DNA from: Thiomicrorhabdus sp965603495
GTDB lineage: Bacteria > Pseudomonadota > Gammaproteobacteria > Thiomicrospirales > Thiomicrospiraceae
Assembly (NCBI GenBank): GCA_965603495.1
Contig: CBFDDF010000002.1
Coordinates: 62,001-126,000 of the forward strand
Direction: 5' to 3'
Length of the DNA stretch: 64,000 bases
This document shows, one piece after another, positions 8,376 to 17,102 of the stretch (its first letter is position 1; each line of letters begins with the position of its first letter). Below the pieces are notes generated by a model. The model did no database searches and was not told the origin of the DNA. It saw only the letters and a program-made list of their open reading frames with translations. The translations under genes and the position numbers were made by a program.

Positions 8376-8609
8376 AATTGACAGTCAATTTAGTGGAATG
8401 AAATAATCCAACTTTTATATGCAAGTTACGAACTTTCTATTAGGGCGCATAAGTTCTTGTAAAGGTTTCTCAATAACCATTTAAATTAATCGACTAGGTT
8501 GTTAAATTTTTTGAGGAAATGATTAATTTAGATTGTATTGAAATAGGTTTATTCTATTGGGATTCGACACTTTTTCAAACGGCGGCTTTAAATTTGATAA
8601 GGAAAAACC

Positions 8610-9029
8610 ATGGTTTCTCAACAAACGTTTAACGTTCAAACTACACAGCCATTCATTTACAAAGTGATTAAAGTTTTAGGCGTAAGTTTTCTATGTTTTT
8701 TTGGCGCTGTTAGCTTGGCTGGTGAGGCAGACATTATGGGGGTTTCAGTGCAGAAAACAGGTGATTATCTTTATGATTTCAATGTAACGGTCTTTCATAA
8801 AGACAGCGGGTGGAAGCATTATGCCAACAAGTGGGACATTTTAGATACCCACGGCAAGGTGTTAGCGACTCGAATTCTTTATCATCCGCATGTGAATGAA
8901 CAACCGTTTACACGCACTCTTTCAGATGTGGGGATTCCCAAATACATCAAGTCGGTAACTGTTCGTGCTTATGATTCTGTGCATGAGTATGGTGGCAAGG
9001 AGATGACCGTGGTATTGCCTTTAAAGTAA
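8610..9029 (+). CDS. Small exported protein of unknown function
   Basis: 139 residues, ATG preceded by AAGGAAAAA. Residues 18-40 form a hydrophobic signal sequence (VIKVLGVSFLCFFGAVSLAGEA). The mature domain, with GWKHYANKWDILD, TRILYHPHVNEQPFTR and VTVRAYDSVHEYGG, reads like a small all-beta periplasmic domain; the several His residues could bind a metal, which is speculative. I do not recognise the family. Its 234-bp upstream gap is AT-rich and probably holds its promoter. Confidence 0.6.
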   Translation: MVSQQTFNVQTTQPFIYKVIKVLGVSFLCFFGAVSLAGEADIMGVSVQKTGDYLYDFNVTVFHKDSGWKHYANKWDILDTHGKVLATRILYHPHVNEQPFTRTLSDVGIPKYIKSVTVRAYDSVHEYGGKEMTVVLPLK

Positions 9030-9216
9030 AGGGTTCAGAGTCTGAGTAAGAAGATACTGTTTTCCAGAAACCTTGTGTTTTCGGCAGAGATGACAGAAGG
9101 CACAATCATTGATTTGATGTCATCTAAAAGCCGAGGTAAATACATTTGTTGTATTTTTTTAATGATTAATGTACATTCGATGCATGGCTCTAACTAAGCT
9201 TATATTCGTATAATAA

Positions 9217-9699
9217 ATGCCTAATATAAATTTAAGAAAAGGTGATCGAACAATTATTTTGCAACGTATTAAGATACAGCACATTTTTATATGCTTTTGC
9301 ATTTGTGGAGTCGTTACTGGTAATGCGCTTGCAGAAACGGCTAAAAAGACACCTGAGCATATAGAAGGAACCCAGCGTATTTCCGCCGCAGAATTAATTG
9401 GATTGGTTACGGAAAAACCTGATCTTGTATTGCTTGACTCTCGCATCCCTGGCGACCGACATAAAGGGTATATTGAAACCTCGGTTAGCCTACCGGATAC
9501 AAATACCAATTGTCTGAGTTTGAATCAGATTATCCCTTCAAAAAATACCCCGCTCGCTTTCTATTGCAATGGTGTACTTTGTGGCCGCAGCGCTGTAGCT
9601 ATAACGATTGCTCGAGAGTGTGGTTATAAAGACTTGTATTGGTATCGTGCAGGGTTTGAAGACTGGATGGATCGCTCTTTTCCTTATGTCTTGGATTAA
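9217..9699 (+). CDS. Exported rhodanese-like protein
   Basis: 160 residues. The N-terminus has a basic stretch and then a hydrophobic signal segment ending in GNALAETA. The single rhodanese domain shows LLDSRIPGDRHKGYIETSVSLPD and the active-site loop YCNGVLCGRSA, with a Cys in the catalytic position. It would handle persulfide sulfur or act as a redox/sulfur sensor in the periplasm. The start may be the ATG used here or a TTG at 9259. The stop is only 6 bp before a membrane diguanylate cyclase, so the two are almost certainly co-transcribed and probably functionally linked. Confidence 0.85.
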   Translation: MPNINLRKGDRTIILQRIKIQHIFICFCICGVVTGNALAETAKKTPEHIEGTQRISAAELIGLVTEKPDLVLLDSRIPGDRHKGYIETSVSLPDTNTNCLSLNQIIPSKNTPLAFYCNGVLCGRSAVAITIARECGYKDLYWYRAGFEDWMDRSFPYVLD

Positions 9700-9705
9700 C
9701 TTCGA

Positions 9706-11280
9706 ATGAAGATAACAATGCGCAATAGCCTTGTCGTTACCATCTGCCTGATGGGACTATTAGTTGTAGCATTTTCGCTTGTCGCTGGAGAAATTTACAC
9801 CAAGTTCAGCTTGGAAAATAGGGCCGTTACATTTAAAGAATTGGCAGACCTGGAGGTACATCACCGCTGGCATAAGGTTCGTGATGATTCAATAGAAATG
9901 GGGCTGTCGATTCGCCAGGATTTGCAGCCCAGAAAGCTTTTCGAGGAGCGAGATGAACAGAAAATTGTGAGTGCTCTGAATGAACATTTTCACCGCGGTT
10001 ATGTCACGCTAGGCCTACTGGATCTTAAAAAACTTCGTATCTATGATAAGAACATGAAGCTACGCTGGACTTCAACAGAAGGCAATCCACGCGATGCTGA
10101 TGAGTGTCCCGGTTTTTTTGAAATGATTGCGCAACGTAAGGGTGCTGATCGTTTGCAAACGATCAGTCAGCTCTGTGCATTTAATGATGGATTAAGATTG
10201 GTTGTGGTGACGCCATTAGGGGGGTTGAGAGTGAATGGCTATCTCTCCATTGTCGTAGACCCGGTGAAATCGCTTGCTGATGCGGAGACAGGCCTGGGGA
10301 TTCCATTATCTATTTATAGCCCTAATGGTAAAAGCATGTATCGTTCTAAAGGTTGGTCAGCTGCAGAGGTCATAAAAGAGTCATTGACGGTGAGCTATAT
10401 TCTGTATGCAGGCAACTCGGAACCTGTTGCAGAATTCCGTTTCATTTCAGATGTGACGGCTTTAAGAAATCAGCTCGACCAGACACGTTACATGATTATC
10501 ATGGCGGCACTGTTAATTACAGGTCTGGCTGTGTTTATCGCTTTGGGTCTGCTAAATAGCATGATAATAAAGCCGCTATCGAAAATTACCAAGCACCTGA
10601 ATCTAATTCGAAAAGATAATAATTACCTGAAAGAGAAAATAATTATCCATGGAACGACTGAGCTGGAAGAGTTGGCCTGCAACTTAAACGAAATGAGTAC
10701 AGAGTTACATCGGCTTTACTATGAAATGGAAGTTATGGTATTTACCGATGATTTAACCGGTATCCCCAATCGTAATTTGTTCTTTGATCGCTTGAATCAA
10801 ACCATTCAATTTGCCAAACGAGATGATGCGCAGGGAGAATTTATTCTGATGATGATGGATTTGAATCGTTTTAAAGTTGTCAATGATACGTTTGGACATC
10901 ATGCTGGTGACTGCTTGTTGCAGGACGTTGCAGAGCGCCTGAATAAAGCATTACGTAGCGCGGATACTGTTGCACGCCTTGGCGGTGATGAGTTTGCAAT
11001 GTTGCTGTATTCTGTTAGTGATATAAAAGTGGCCGAATCAGTTGCCCAGAAAATTACGGAGCTGATGAATCAAGTTTTTATTGTGGATGGTCATGAAGTG
11101 GATGTTGGTATAAGTATCGGAATCGCACGTTATCCGCAAGATGCAAACAGCAGTAGTAAGTTAATGCAACGCGCAGATATGGCCATGTATTATGCTAAGG
11201 AGTATAAGCTGCCCTTTGTGTTTTATAGCGAGGATGTAAAATCATCACGTCAGAGCTCGGTGAAGTCACTTAATATTTAA
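9706..11280 (+). CDS. Membrane diguanylate cyclase with periplasmic sensor and HAMP
   Basis: 524 residues. A transmembrane helix (about 7-28), a periplasmic sensor region (about 30-255), a second helix (about 260-283), a HAMP segment and a C-terminal GGDEF domain (about 345-510). The site RLGGDEFAML is intact and the inhibitory RxxD (RSAD) lies five residues before it, so it should make c-di-GMP. The partner gene immediately upstream encodes an exported rhodanese, suggesting that the periplasmic domain reads a signal generated or bound by that protein. That link is inferred from gene order. Confidence 0.92.
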   Translation: MKITMRNSLVVTICLMGLLVVAFSLVAGEIYTKFSLENRAVTFKELADLEVHHRWHKVRDDSIEMGLSIRQDLQPRKLFEERDEQKIVSALNEHFHRGYVTLGLLDLKKLRIYDKNMKLRWTSTEGNPRDADECPGFFEMIAQRKGADRLQTISQLCAFNDGLRLVVVTPLGGLRVNGYLSIVVDPVKSLADAETGLGIPLSIYSPNGKSMYRSKGWSAAEVIKESLTVSYILYAGNSEPVAEFRFISDVTALRNQLDQTRYMIIMAALLITGLAVFIALGLLNSMIIKPLSKITKHLNLIRKDNNYLKEKIIIHGTTELEELACNLNEMSTELHRLYYEMEVMVFTDDLTGIPNRNLFFDRLNQTIQFAKRDDAQGEFILMMMDLNRFKVVNDTFGHHAGDCLLQDVAERLNKALRSADTVARLGGDEFAMLLYSVSDIKVAESVAQKITELMNQVFIVDGHEVDVGISIGIARYPQDANSSSKLMQRADMAMYYAKEYKLPFVFYSEDVKSSRQSSVKSLNI

Positions 11281-11372
11281 GGCGTACTCTCTTTTGTCAG
11301 TAACTTTGTGTTTTGCACTAGAGTGGCGAAAGGAATAATCACAGGCTTAAAAAAAATAATTTTTATAAACTT

Positions 11373-11384
11373 AGCAGGCCTCGT
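11373..11384. repeat. Degenerate dispersed palindrome (two mismatches)
   Basis: AGCAGGCCTCGT in the convergent gap after the GGDEF gene, again just before a terminator. Its position matches the family though the sequence has decayed. Confidence 0.5.
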
Positions 11385-11402
11385 AGGCCTTTTAAATTTT
11401 AG

Positions 11403-11427
11403 AACCCGCTTTTGAGCGGTTTTTTTG
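11403..11427 (+). terminator. Intrinsic terminator of the rhodanese-GGDEF operon
   Basis: CCGCT pairs with AGCGG and is followed by seven T residues. Confidence 0.85.
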
Positions 11428-11557
11428 TATCTGAACGATCTTGAATAAACGCCGTTTACTGTCGTTACTGTTATTTATGATGAGATTAACGACAGCTCTA
11501 AAGAAACAAGCCGAGATAATGTTTTGTTAGCGTGCAGGCGCTATTATGCTAAACCCG

Positions 11558-12250
11558 CTAGTCTTCCAATAAATCAGCTGGGATAGAGGCTTTAAAGTTT
11601 GAGATATCTGCAAGGTCTTCTAGCCAAAGTTGTGAGCTGATGATTTCATATTCAGTCTGTAGCCCAGTGTTTGAGAGTGGAGTCATTTTCCATATAATGC
11701 CTTCAGCTTCTTTAAAGTTCTCTCCCGCAATTTGCGCCTCATATAGACGGTTTATCAGAGAAGAGTCATCTAGTCCCTTAGAAAGGATGCGAATAAGAGT
11801 CGCTTTAGGCGACTTTTCGAGTTGTTGGCGGGCAAGTTCATTTTCTGATTTGATAACGAGTCGCATGATGATACCTGTTGGTTTGACAAAACGCCCGTTA
11901 AAAGCTTCTCTTAATAAACCGTATGCATTAAAAAGTCTTTCATGAAAGAGTGGGTCCGCGAATTCTTCCCATAGTCTGTCGTCAGGCATTTGATTCGCTA
12001 TTTGGCTAATTTTGCCTGCTGTTATAGCACCGTTTAATAGATAAGTTAAAACGACAGTTGCCGCTTCTTCGGCTTCTAGATCGCTAAGTGCCATCATACA
12101 CATTTCTTTTATATCAGAATCCGACATGCCTGCGACATCGTCATTTTCCATTAATTCTAAAAGGGCTGTGTAGTCTTGAGTATTCCAAGCATTTTGAATG
12201 CTAGAAACTTTTTTATAATCAACGATTTCAAGATCAAATTTTCGAATCAT
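11558..12250 (-). CDS. Conserved hypothetical helical protein
   Basis: 230 residues from the ATG encoding MIRKFDLEIVDY; an in-frame TTG 15 bp upstream is less likely. Predominantly helical, acidic and soluble, with no signal peptide or membrane segment. Repeated patterns (LEAEEAATVVLTYLL, LFHERLFNAYGLLREAFNGRF, SLINRLYEAQIAGENFKEAEGIIWKM) recall TPR/HEAT-like helical pairs, but no exact repeat period can be assigned. I do not recognise a function. It is transcribed alone, convergent with the preceding GGDEF gene. Confidence 0.6.
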   Translation of the reverse strand: MIRKFDLEIVDYKKVSSIQNAWNTQDYTALLELMENDDVAGMSDSDIKEMCMMALSDLEAEEAATVVLTYLLNGAITAGKISQIANQMPDDRLWEEFADPLFHERLFNAYGLLREAFNGRFVKPTGIIMRLVIKSENELARQQLEKSPKATLIRILSKGLDDSSLINRLYEAQIAGENFKEAEGIIWKMTPLSNTGLQTEYEIISSQLWLEDLADISNFKASIPADLLED

Positions 12251-12743
12251 CAAAATACCCTGCAAATTGGAGTGTCTAAATAAAGAGTTATCTAATGTTA
12301 ACTCAGAAATAATAGTTTTAAGCTACTTAAGATAAGACAGATATTGATGGAATAAAGTCACAAGTGTGGTGAAAGTTTTTGGAAGTTTGCGGGCAGAGTA
12401 AGAAGGCATGCAAACGCATCAAAACTGATTGAATTTAGAGCCAATAGCCAGGCCTGGTAGGTCTTTGAAATTAAAGAACCTGCTTTAGGTTGTTTTTTTA
12501 TTTGTGATTTGTATATTTATTTTAAGTTATATAAGTAAAGTGATAGAAAATTACTTCTTTATGTGGAGGTTTACGTATACTGTATCTGTTTTTTTAAACA
12601 AATAAATGAAAATGCTAGCGTCCTCTTTTATAGGTAAGCATTTAAAAAATATCAACTTATAGATTACTACTCAGCTTGGCGGTATCTAGGGTTCTGAATT
12701 CACGTGTAAAATTAATGCTTTTGATTAAAGGAAAAACAACCAA
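12251..12743. other. 493-bp divergent gap with a palindrome copy
   Basis: AT-rich. Contains a near-perfect palindrome copy (12447-12458) followed by a weak hairpin AACCT-GCTTT-AGGTT and a T-run (12477-12497). No plus-strand gene precedes that hairpin. No open reading frame of note. Confidence 0.5.
12447..12458. repeat. Dispersed palindrome, one-mismatch copy (GCCAGGCCTGGT)
   Basis: One base from the consensus, in a divergent gap, with a terminator-like T-run 32 bp downstream. Confidence 0.75.
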
Positions 12744-13907
12744 GTGAATGCACAAGTGATCGCTGAATTTAAGTACTCAGACAAAAAAGTTGAACACTTA
12801 CTGACGCATAAGTTGTATTCGCACGCGTATGGGACAGTCTTTATTCATACTGTATTTGGTTTATTAGTGGCTGCAATTTTATTTGGTAAAGTTGATTCCA
12901 CTTTGCTTTTCGTTTGGTTGGGAGTCTTGTTAGCGAATATGCTTGTCCGATTTTCATTTATTAGGACTTGGTTAAAAGCTTCTAGTGCGCAAAGAGATAA
13001 GCTATGGATGAGGAATATGGCGCTCAGTACATCTCTGATGAGTGGTGTTTTATGGGCCGTGACAGTAGGTTTCTTGGATTTTAATACCTTGCCATTTGAA
13101 TCACTTGCGTTAAGTTTAATGGTGATGTCATTGGCTGCAAGTGCCGCGATGTATTCAGCATTTTTTATTCCTGCCTTTTATCTTTCTGTTGTCCCCTATA
13201 TTGGAAGTCACCTTGCATATCACTTAATGCAATTTACTTTTGAGTCAATGGTTATTAGCCTCATTCTCATGGTCTTTGGAGTGATGTTGTATGGTCAAGC
13301 AAGCCGCCTTCATAGGATGCATAAGAAAAGCATCATCCAAAAATTAAATAATGAATTTTTAATTGCTAACATGCAGGAAGCAAACCTAAGATTAGAAGAA
13401 TCTTCTAGTACGGATTTTTTAACAGGGGTATTAAACAGGCGTTCATTTGATAAAGCACTGAACAAAGCTTGGTCTGAACATAAAATTGATCAACAGCCGA
13501 TTTGTTTAATTATGTGTGATATTGATAAGTTTAAAAACTTTAATGATACTTTCGGGCATCAAATTGGAGATGCTGTATTGGCTAGGGTAGCTGATAATAT
13601 TAAGGCTCAGATTCGACCAGAAGATTCTTTGTTTAGATACGGTGGTGAGGAGTTTGCGATTGTGCTTCATAACACGGCGCTAGATACAGGGCTGGTCATC
13701 GCGGAAAGCATTCGTGACAATGTCATGAATGACCAAATAGACATTAAAGGTGTTAATCAATCTGTAACGGTAAGTTTAGGGGTCAGTGCACAAATACCGG
13801 TTAATGGTTTTAATCCTGATCGTTTATTGAATGCATCTGATAGCATGTTATTTGAAAGCAAACGAAATGGACGAAACAGAGTTACTTCATCTTCTACGAT
13901 GGGTTAA
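12744..13907 (+). CDS. Membrane-anchored diguanylate cyclase
   Basis: 387 residues from a GTG preceded by AAAGGAAAA. The N-terminal half (about 25-190) has roughly six hydrophobic helices of a MASE-like sensor with short loops and no large periplasmic domain. A linking helix leads to a GGDEF domain (about 220-383). The motif RYGGEEFAIVL is intact and RPED five residues earlier provides the product-inhibition site. The membrane domain presumably senses a small or membrane-soluble cue; which one is unknown. Monocistronic, ending at a strong bidirectional terminator shared with the old yellow enzyme gene. Confidence 0.92.
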   Translation: MNAQVIAEFKYSDKKVEHLLTHKLYSHAYGTVFIHTVFGLLVAAILFGKVDSTLLFVWLGVLLANMLVRFSFIRTWLKASSAQRDKLWMRNMALSTSLMSGVLWAVTVGFLDFNTLPFESLALSLMVMSLAASAAMYSAFFIPAFYLSVVPYIGSHLAYHLMQFTFESMVISLILMVFGVMLYGQASRLHRMHKKSIIQKLNNEFLIANMQEANLRLEESSSTDFLTGVLNRRSFDKALNKAWSEHKIDQQPICLIMCDIDKFKNFNDTFGHQIGDAVLARVADNIKAQIRPEDSLFRYGGEEFAIVLHNTALDTGLVIAESIRDNVMNDQIDIKGVNQSVTVSLGVSAQIPVNGFNPDRLLNASDSMLFESKRNGRNRVTSSSTMG

Positions 13908-13981
13908 ATATACAAAGGCATTGCGATAAGCATATTAAGTAACTATGTGCCTTAGACCCAACGTAAAATTAAATGAATTTG

Positions 13982-13993
13982 ACCAGGCCTGGT
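13982..13993. repeat. Dispersed palindrome ACCAGGCCTGGT, exact copy
   Basis: Exact core in a convergent gap, with the upstream block GTAAAATTA 9 bp before GACC and a strong terminator 10 bp downstream. Confidence 0.9.
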
Positions 13994-14003
13994 AAATATT
14001 AAC

Positions 14004-14040
14004 CCAATAAAAAACCCGCATAAAGCGGGTTTTTTATTGG
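14004..14040. terminator. Strong bidirectional terminator
   Basis: A perfect 16-bp stem around a 5-base loop (ATAAA), with A and T runs on either side. It serves both the GGDEF gene and nemA. Confidence 0.93.
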
Positions 14041-14068
14041 TTAGATTTACAAAATAAATCTTGGAGAG

Positions 14069-15148
14069 TTACTTCTTCATAAACGGATAGTCGGTGTAAC
14101 CCTCGGGACCCGGTGTGTAGAAAGTATCTGAATTAGGTTGGTTGAGTTCCGCGCCGGCTTTTAAACGTTCTGGTAAATCAGGGTTGGCCAAGTAGCTGAC
14201 GCCAAATGCGACGCCTTCTAAATCACCTTTGGCAATCGCATCTTCAGCTTCTGCAGCATCGTAGCCCATATTGCCGATAATGTTACCTTGGTAAAATTGC
14301 TCTGCAGCCGATAATATATCTGCCTTTTGAATACCAAAGAAGTCGCTGCGCATCACATGTAAATAGGCTAATTTATAATCATTGAGTTTTTCACTTAACC
14401 ATTTTGTTAAGGCGACAGGGTCGCTGTCTAAAGCACTGTTATAGCTGTTGACCAGTGAGATGCGTAGACCAACTCGATCACTGCCCCAAACTTCACAAAC
14501 CGTAGAGAGCACTTCTAATAATAAACGCGCACGGTTTTCAATGGAGCCACCGTAACTGTCTGTACGTTTATTACTGCCATCGCGCAGGAATTGGTCTAAT
14601 AAATAACCATTGGCACCATGTACTTCTACGCCATCGAATCCCGCTGCTTTGGCGTTAATCGCGGCTTGCTTAAAGCCTGCGATAATCGCAGGAATCTCTT
14701 CTAAGGTTAAAGCGTGCGGCACGGTGTAGGGCAGTTCACCTTCTGGGGTGTGTACTTTGTCATCAATGGCAATGGCGCTGGCTGAAACAGGTACTTTGCC
14801 ATTATTAAGCGCAGGATGACAGGCTCGGCCGCCGTGCCAAATTTGTAAAACAATACGTCCACCCTTAGCATGCACGGCATCGGTGACCTTTTTCCAGCCC
14901 GCAATCTGCGCGTCTGAATAGATACCAGGTTCTTTCCAGAAAGCGCTACAACCTTCCATCGCCATAGTGGCTTCTGCAATGATTAAGCCGCCACTTGCGC
15001 GTTGAGCATAATATTCGGCCATTAAGTCGGTTGGGATGTGATCCACTTCGGTTCTTGCACGCGTCAAGGGGGCCATAATGATGCGGTTAGGCAGTTGAAT
15101 TGCACCTAGCTTAACGGGCGAAAATAAATGCGGGTAAAGATGTTCCAT
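14069..15148 (-). CDS. nemA: Old yellow enzyme, N-ethylmaleimide reductase type
   Basis: 359 residues, ATG behind TTAGGAGA. An FMN-dependent TIM-barrel ene-reductase that uses NAD(P)H to reduce activated C=C bonds and nitro or maleimide compounds. Motifs seen are NRIIMAPLTRAR near the N-terminus, LQIWHGGRA, FDGVEVHGANGYLLDQFLRD and SLENRAR-like GGSIENRARL, all typical of the NemA/XenB group. Cytosolic. Single gene; the upstream 445-bp gap may hold a regulatory site, but no nemR-like regulator is adjacent. The exact substrate is not predictable. Confidence 0.93.
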   Translation of the reverse strand: MEHLYPHLFSPVKLGAIQLPNRIIMAPLTRARTEVDHIPTDLMAEYYAQRASGGLIIAEATMAMEGCSAFWKEPGIYSDAQIAGWKKVTDAVHAKGGRIVLQIWHGGRACHPALNNGKVPVSASAIAIDDKVHTPEGELPYTVPHALTLEEIPAIIAGFKQAAINAKAAGFDGVEVHGANGYLLDQFLRDGSNKRTDSYGGSIENRARLLLEVLSTVCEVWGSDRVGLRISLVNSYNSALDSDPVALTKWLSEKLNDYKLAYLHVMRSDFFGIQKADILSAAEQFYQGNIIGNMGYDAAEAEDAIAKGDLEGVAFGVSYLANPDLPERLKAGAELNQPNSDTFYTPGPEGYTDYPFMKK

Positions 15149-15593
15149 GACGTCTCCTAAAATGAATAAATTCTGTCAGCTTTGAAAGCTGATTTGGTGA
15201 GAAATGAGGTGTGGTACTTCTTTGTTCTAACTGAAATCAATATTAACACGCGCACTCCATAGAGATATAGCTGTCCTAATGGAAAACACTGTTGCAGAGA
15301 TTGCAAAGATAGAAGTTAAAATGACAAGGCACGTTGAATTCGACACTCAATAACGAGGGGGATAGATTACAGGTACTCAAATAGTCGGCACGGTTAAAAA
15401 CATGCTTCATTAAGTTCAATCACGATGGTTATAAGAAAAGGCGTATCGGTTATTTTATGTTTTAAGAGGTATGTTTTTAAGGGTTTTGAGGCTTACCAGG
15501 CCTGGTAAGTTTATGTGATTGTTTTGTGACTATTGGTTTGAATTGTATTAAGCTGATAGCCTTCAGTCGTTAATTGGGTTCGGCTCTTTCTGT
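15149..15593. other. 445-bp divergent gap nemA/lpxR
   Basis: Holds the presumed promoters of both genes and an extended palindrome copy (15492-15509). No supported small gene. Confidence 0.5.
15492..15509. repeat. Dispersed palindrome, exact copy extended to 18 bp
   Basis: CTTACCAGGCCTGGTAAG is a perfect 18-bp palindrome; the 12-bp core is 15495-15506. It lies about 85 bp upstream of the lpxR start. Confidence 0.9.
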
Positions 15594-16556
15594 GTGGTCT
15601 TTGATGCAAAAATATGGTTTTCTTCTGCTCGAGTGATTATTTTAGTCTTGTTGGCAATGATTCAGCCGGTACAGGCTGATAGCGTTCTGACAGTACATAT
15701 TGATAATGATGTTATTTTTGGTACCGATAGACAGTATACCGGTGGGTTTAAGTTTAAATTCACTGAAGATCATTTGGCCATCAATAATTCTTTGGTCTCT
15801 CCCGTACAACATCTGATTAACGACTTAGACATGACTTTAGCATTTGACCAAGTTGAAGTGTCTGTCGAGGCTTATACACTGACCAAATTGAATGGCGCCA
15901 ATAAAGTTACGCATATCTTAAATGAGGCTTGGACGCATGTTGATTTACGGCGTTTTTACAAAAGAAAAGGGCAGTCAATTGGGCTGGGGTTTGTTTTTGG
16001 ATGGCTAGGCCCTGATAGTCCTGGAAAGCCAATGCAAAATGAACTGCATCAGTTGATTGGTAATGGTGCTGTAAAAGAATCCCTTTATGCGTTGCCGAAT
16101 CAAGCCACCTTTCAGATAGGTTTGGATGTGAGTACCGATTGGTTTTTAGTGGATGATTGGCAATTTTATAAGACGGCTTGGATAAAGCTTGGAAGTCCTA
16201 TTACAGAGGTCTATGCCGGTTTAGGTGTGATTCGCTCAGTACATAGTCATCCAGTGTTAATGAATAACCAAATTAATCATGTTCAGCCTAACACCAAGGG
16301 CTTTGGCTATTTTTACTTTGGGAGTATTGGTTTAAGTAATTTGGTTTATAGCGCCTTATTGGATGGCAGAGTCTTGAGCCATGATAAAACTTATTTTGAA
16401 CGGTATCGCTGGGTGCCGATGCTACAGTATGGAGTAGGGGTCTCTTATGAGGATATTGCAGTAACTTTAAGTGGTAATGCAATTGGGCAGGTCTACAAAG
16501 AACAGCCAGAAAATGTTTTCCGCTTTGCTTCCGCCACAGTGAGCTGGTTTTTTTAA
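15594..16556 (+). CDS. lpxR: Lipid A 3'-O-deacylase (LpxR family) outer-membrane protein
   Basis: 320 residues from a GTG; residues 12-29 form the signal peptide ending in PVQADS. The mature N-terminus reads HIDNDVIFGTDRQYTGGF, the hallmark of LpxR (the Asn-Asp pair and the Thr-Asp-Arg-x-Tyr-Thr segment near the active site and metal site). The rest alternates in beta strands and ends in a terminal Phe (TVSWFF), as expected for an outer-membrane barrel. LpxR removes the 3'-acyloxyacyl group from lipid A in a calcium-dependent way. Monocistronic. Family assignment is firm; activity is inferred. Confidence 0.85.
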   Translation: MVFDAKIWFSSARVIILVLLAMIQPVQADSVLTVHIDNDVIFGTDRQYTGGFKFKFTEDHLAINNSLVSPVQHLINDLDMTLAFDQVEVSVEAYTLTKLNGANKVTHILNEAWTHVDLRRFYKRKGQSIGLGFVFGWLGPDSPGKPMQNELHQLIGNGAVKESLYALPNQATFQIGLDVSTDWFLVDDWQFYKTAWIKLGSPITEVYAGLGVIRSVHSHPVLMNNQINHVQPNTKGFGYFYFGSIGLSNLVYSALLDGRVLSHDKTYFERYRWVPMLQYGVGVSYEDIAVTLSGNAIGQVYKEQPENVFRFASATVSWFF

Positions 16557-16739
16557 ACGACTGACATTACCGTATCTACACCACCCCACCTATGTTCTAA
16601 CATTAAGTGATCTCCACTTACATTCGCAACTCTCAAATGTCTTTTGTATGACGCTGTCTCTGTTAATAGTGCAATATCCGCTCACGGTATCCTAGTCTCA
16701 CTTTGTTTATTTGTAATAGTTAATCCGTGTGAGTATATT

Positions 16740-16768
16740 TGGTGCGCCATTCTGTTTTTATGGTGCGC
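16740..16768. promoter_or_regulatory. Direct repeats TGGTGCGC
   Basis: Two identical 8-bp direct repeats two helical turns apart. GGTGC is also the half-site of NtrC-type operators, but the arrangement here is direct rather than inverted, so the assignment is open. Confidence 0.35.
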
Positions 16769-16887
16769 TTACCCTAATTAAGTCTTCAGTTAAAAGGCGG
16801 GATGTATGGGTATGTTATTGATAATAAATGGATAAAACTTATTGGAGTGTTTATTTCTTTATAGTCTGCAATTAGTTTGGAGTGATG

Positions 16888-16943
16888 ACGCTCACAAAAT
16901 CTGGAAACACGGATTGTTGCCAGATTTGTGGGCGTTTTTTTTT
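16888..16943 (+). terminator. Long-stem terminator in the FNT/cyanase leader
   Basis: The 5' arm (16888-16904) and 3' arm (16920-16935) pair over about 16 bp with one G-U pair and one bulge, around a 15-base loop. Nine T residues follow. It is 332 bp after the lpxR stop and 160 bp before the FNT start. It is either a distant lpxR terminator or, more interestingly, an attenuator of the downstream genes. Confidence 0.85.
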
Positions 16944-17102
16944 GCTTTTACCGAATCCTTCGCTTAAAGCAAGATCCTTAAAAGACGCTGTACTTTAAAT
17001 TAATGACTTGAGAATGAATGAGCAAGATTTAGTAGCGCCAAGGTCTAATCTGGCTTAAGTAAAGTTTAATTTATTTATTGATAGAAATTAGAGGTAAACA
17101 AT

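Larger units (their letters stand above)
16557..17102. other. 546-bp leader region upstream of the FNT gene
   Basis: Contains two direct copies of TGGTGCGC (16740-16747 and 16761-16768) spaced 21 bp start to start, then a strong intrinsic terminator (16888-16943), then about 160 bp to the FNT start. No gene is supported before the terminator, so the region looks like a regulated untranslated leader or a small RNA gene. Confidence 0.55.

Noticed and set aside
16557..17102. Sigma-54 promoter upstream of the FNT gene
   Set aside because: I looked for GG-N10-GC near TGG and TTGC elements and found no acceptable match.
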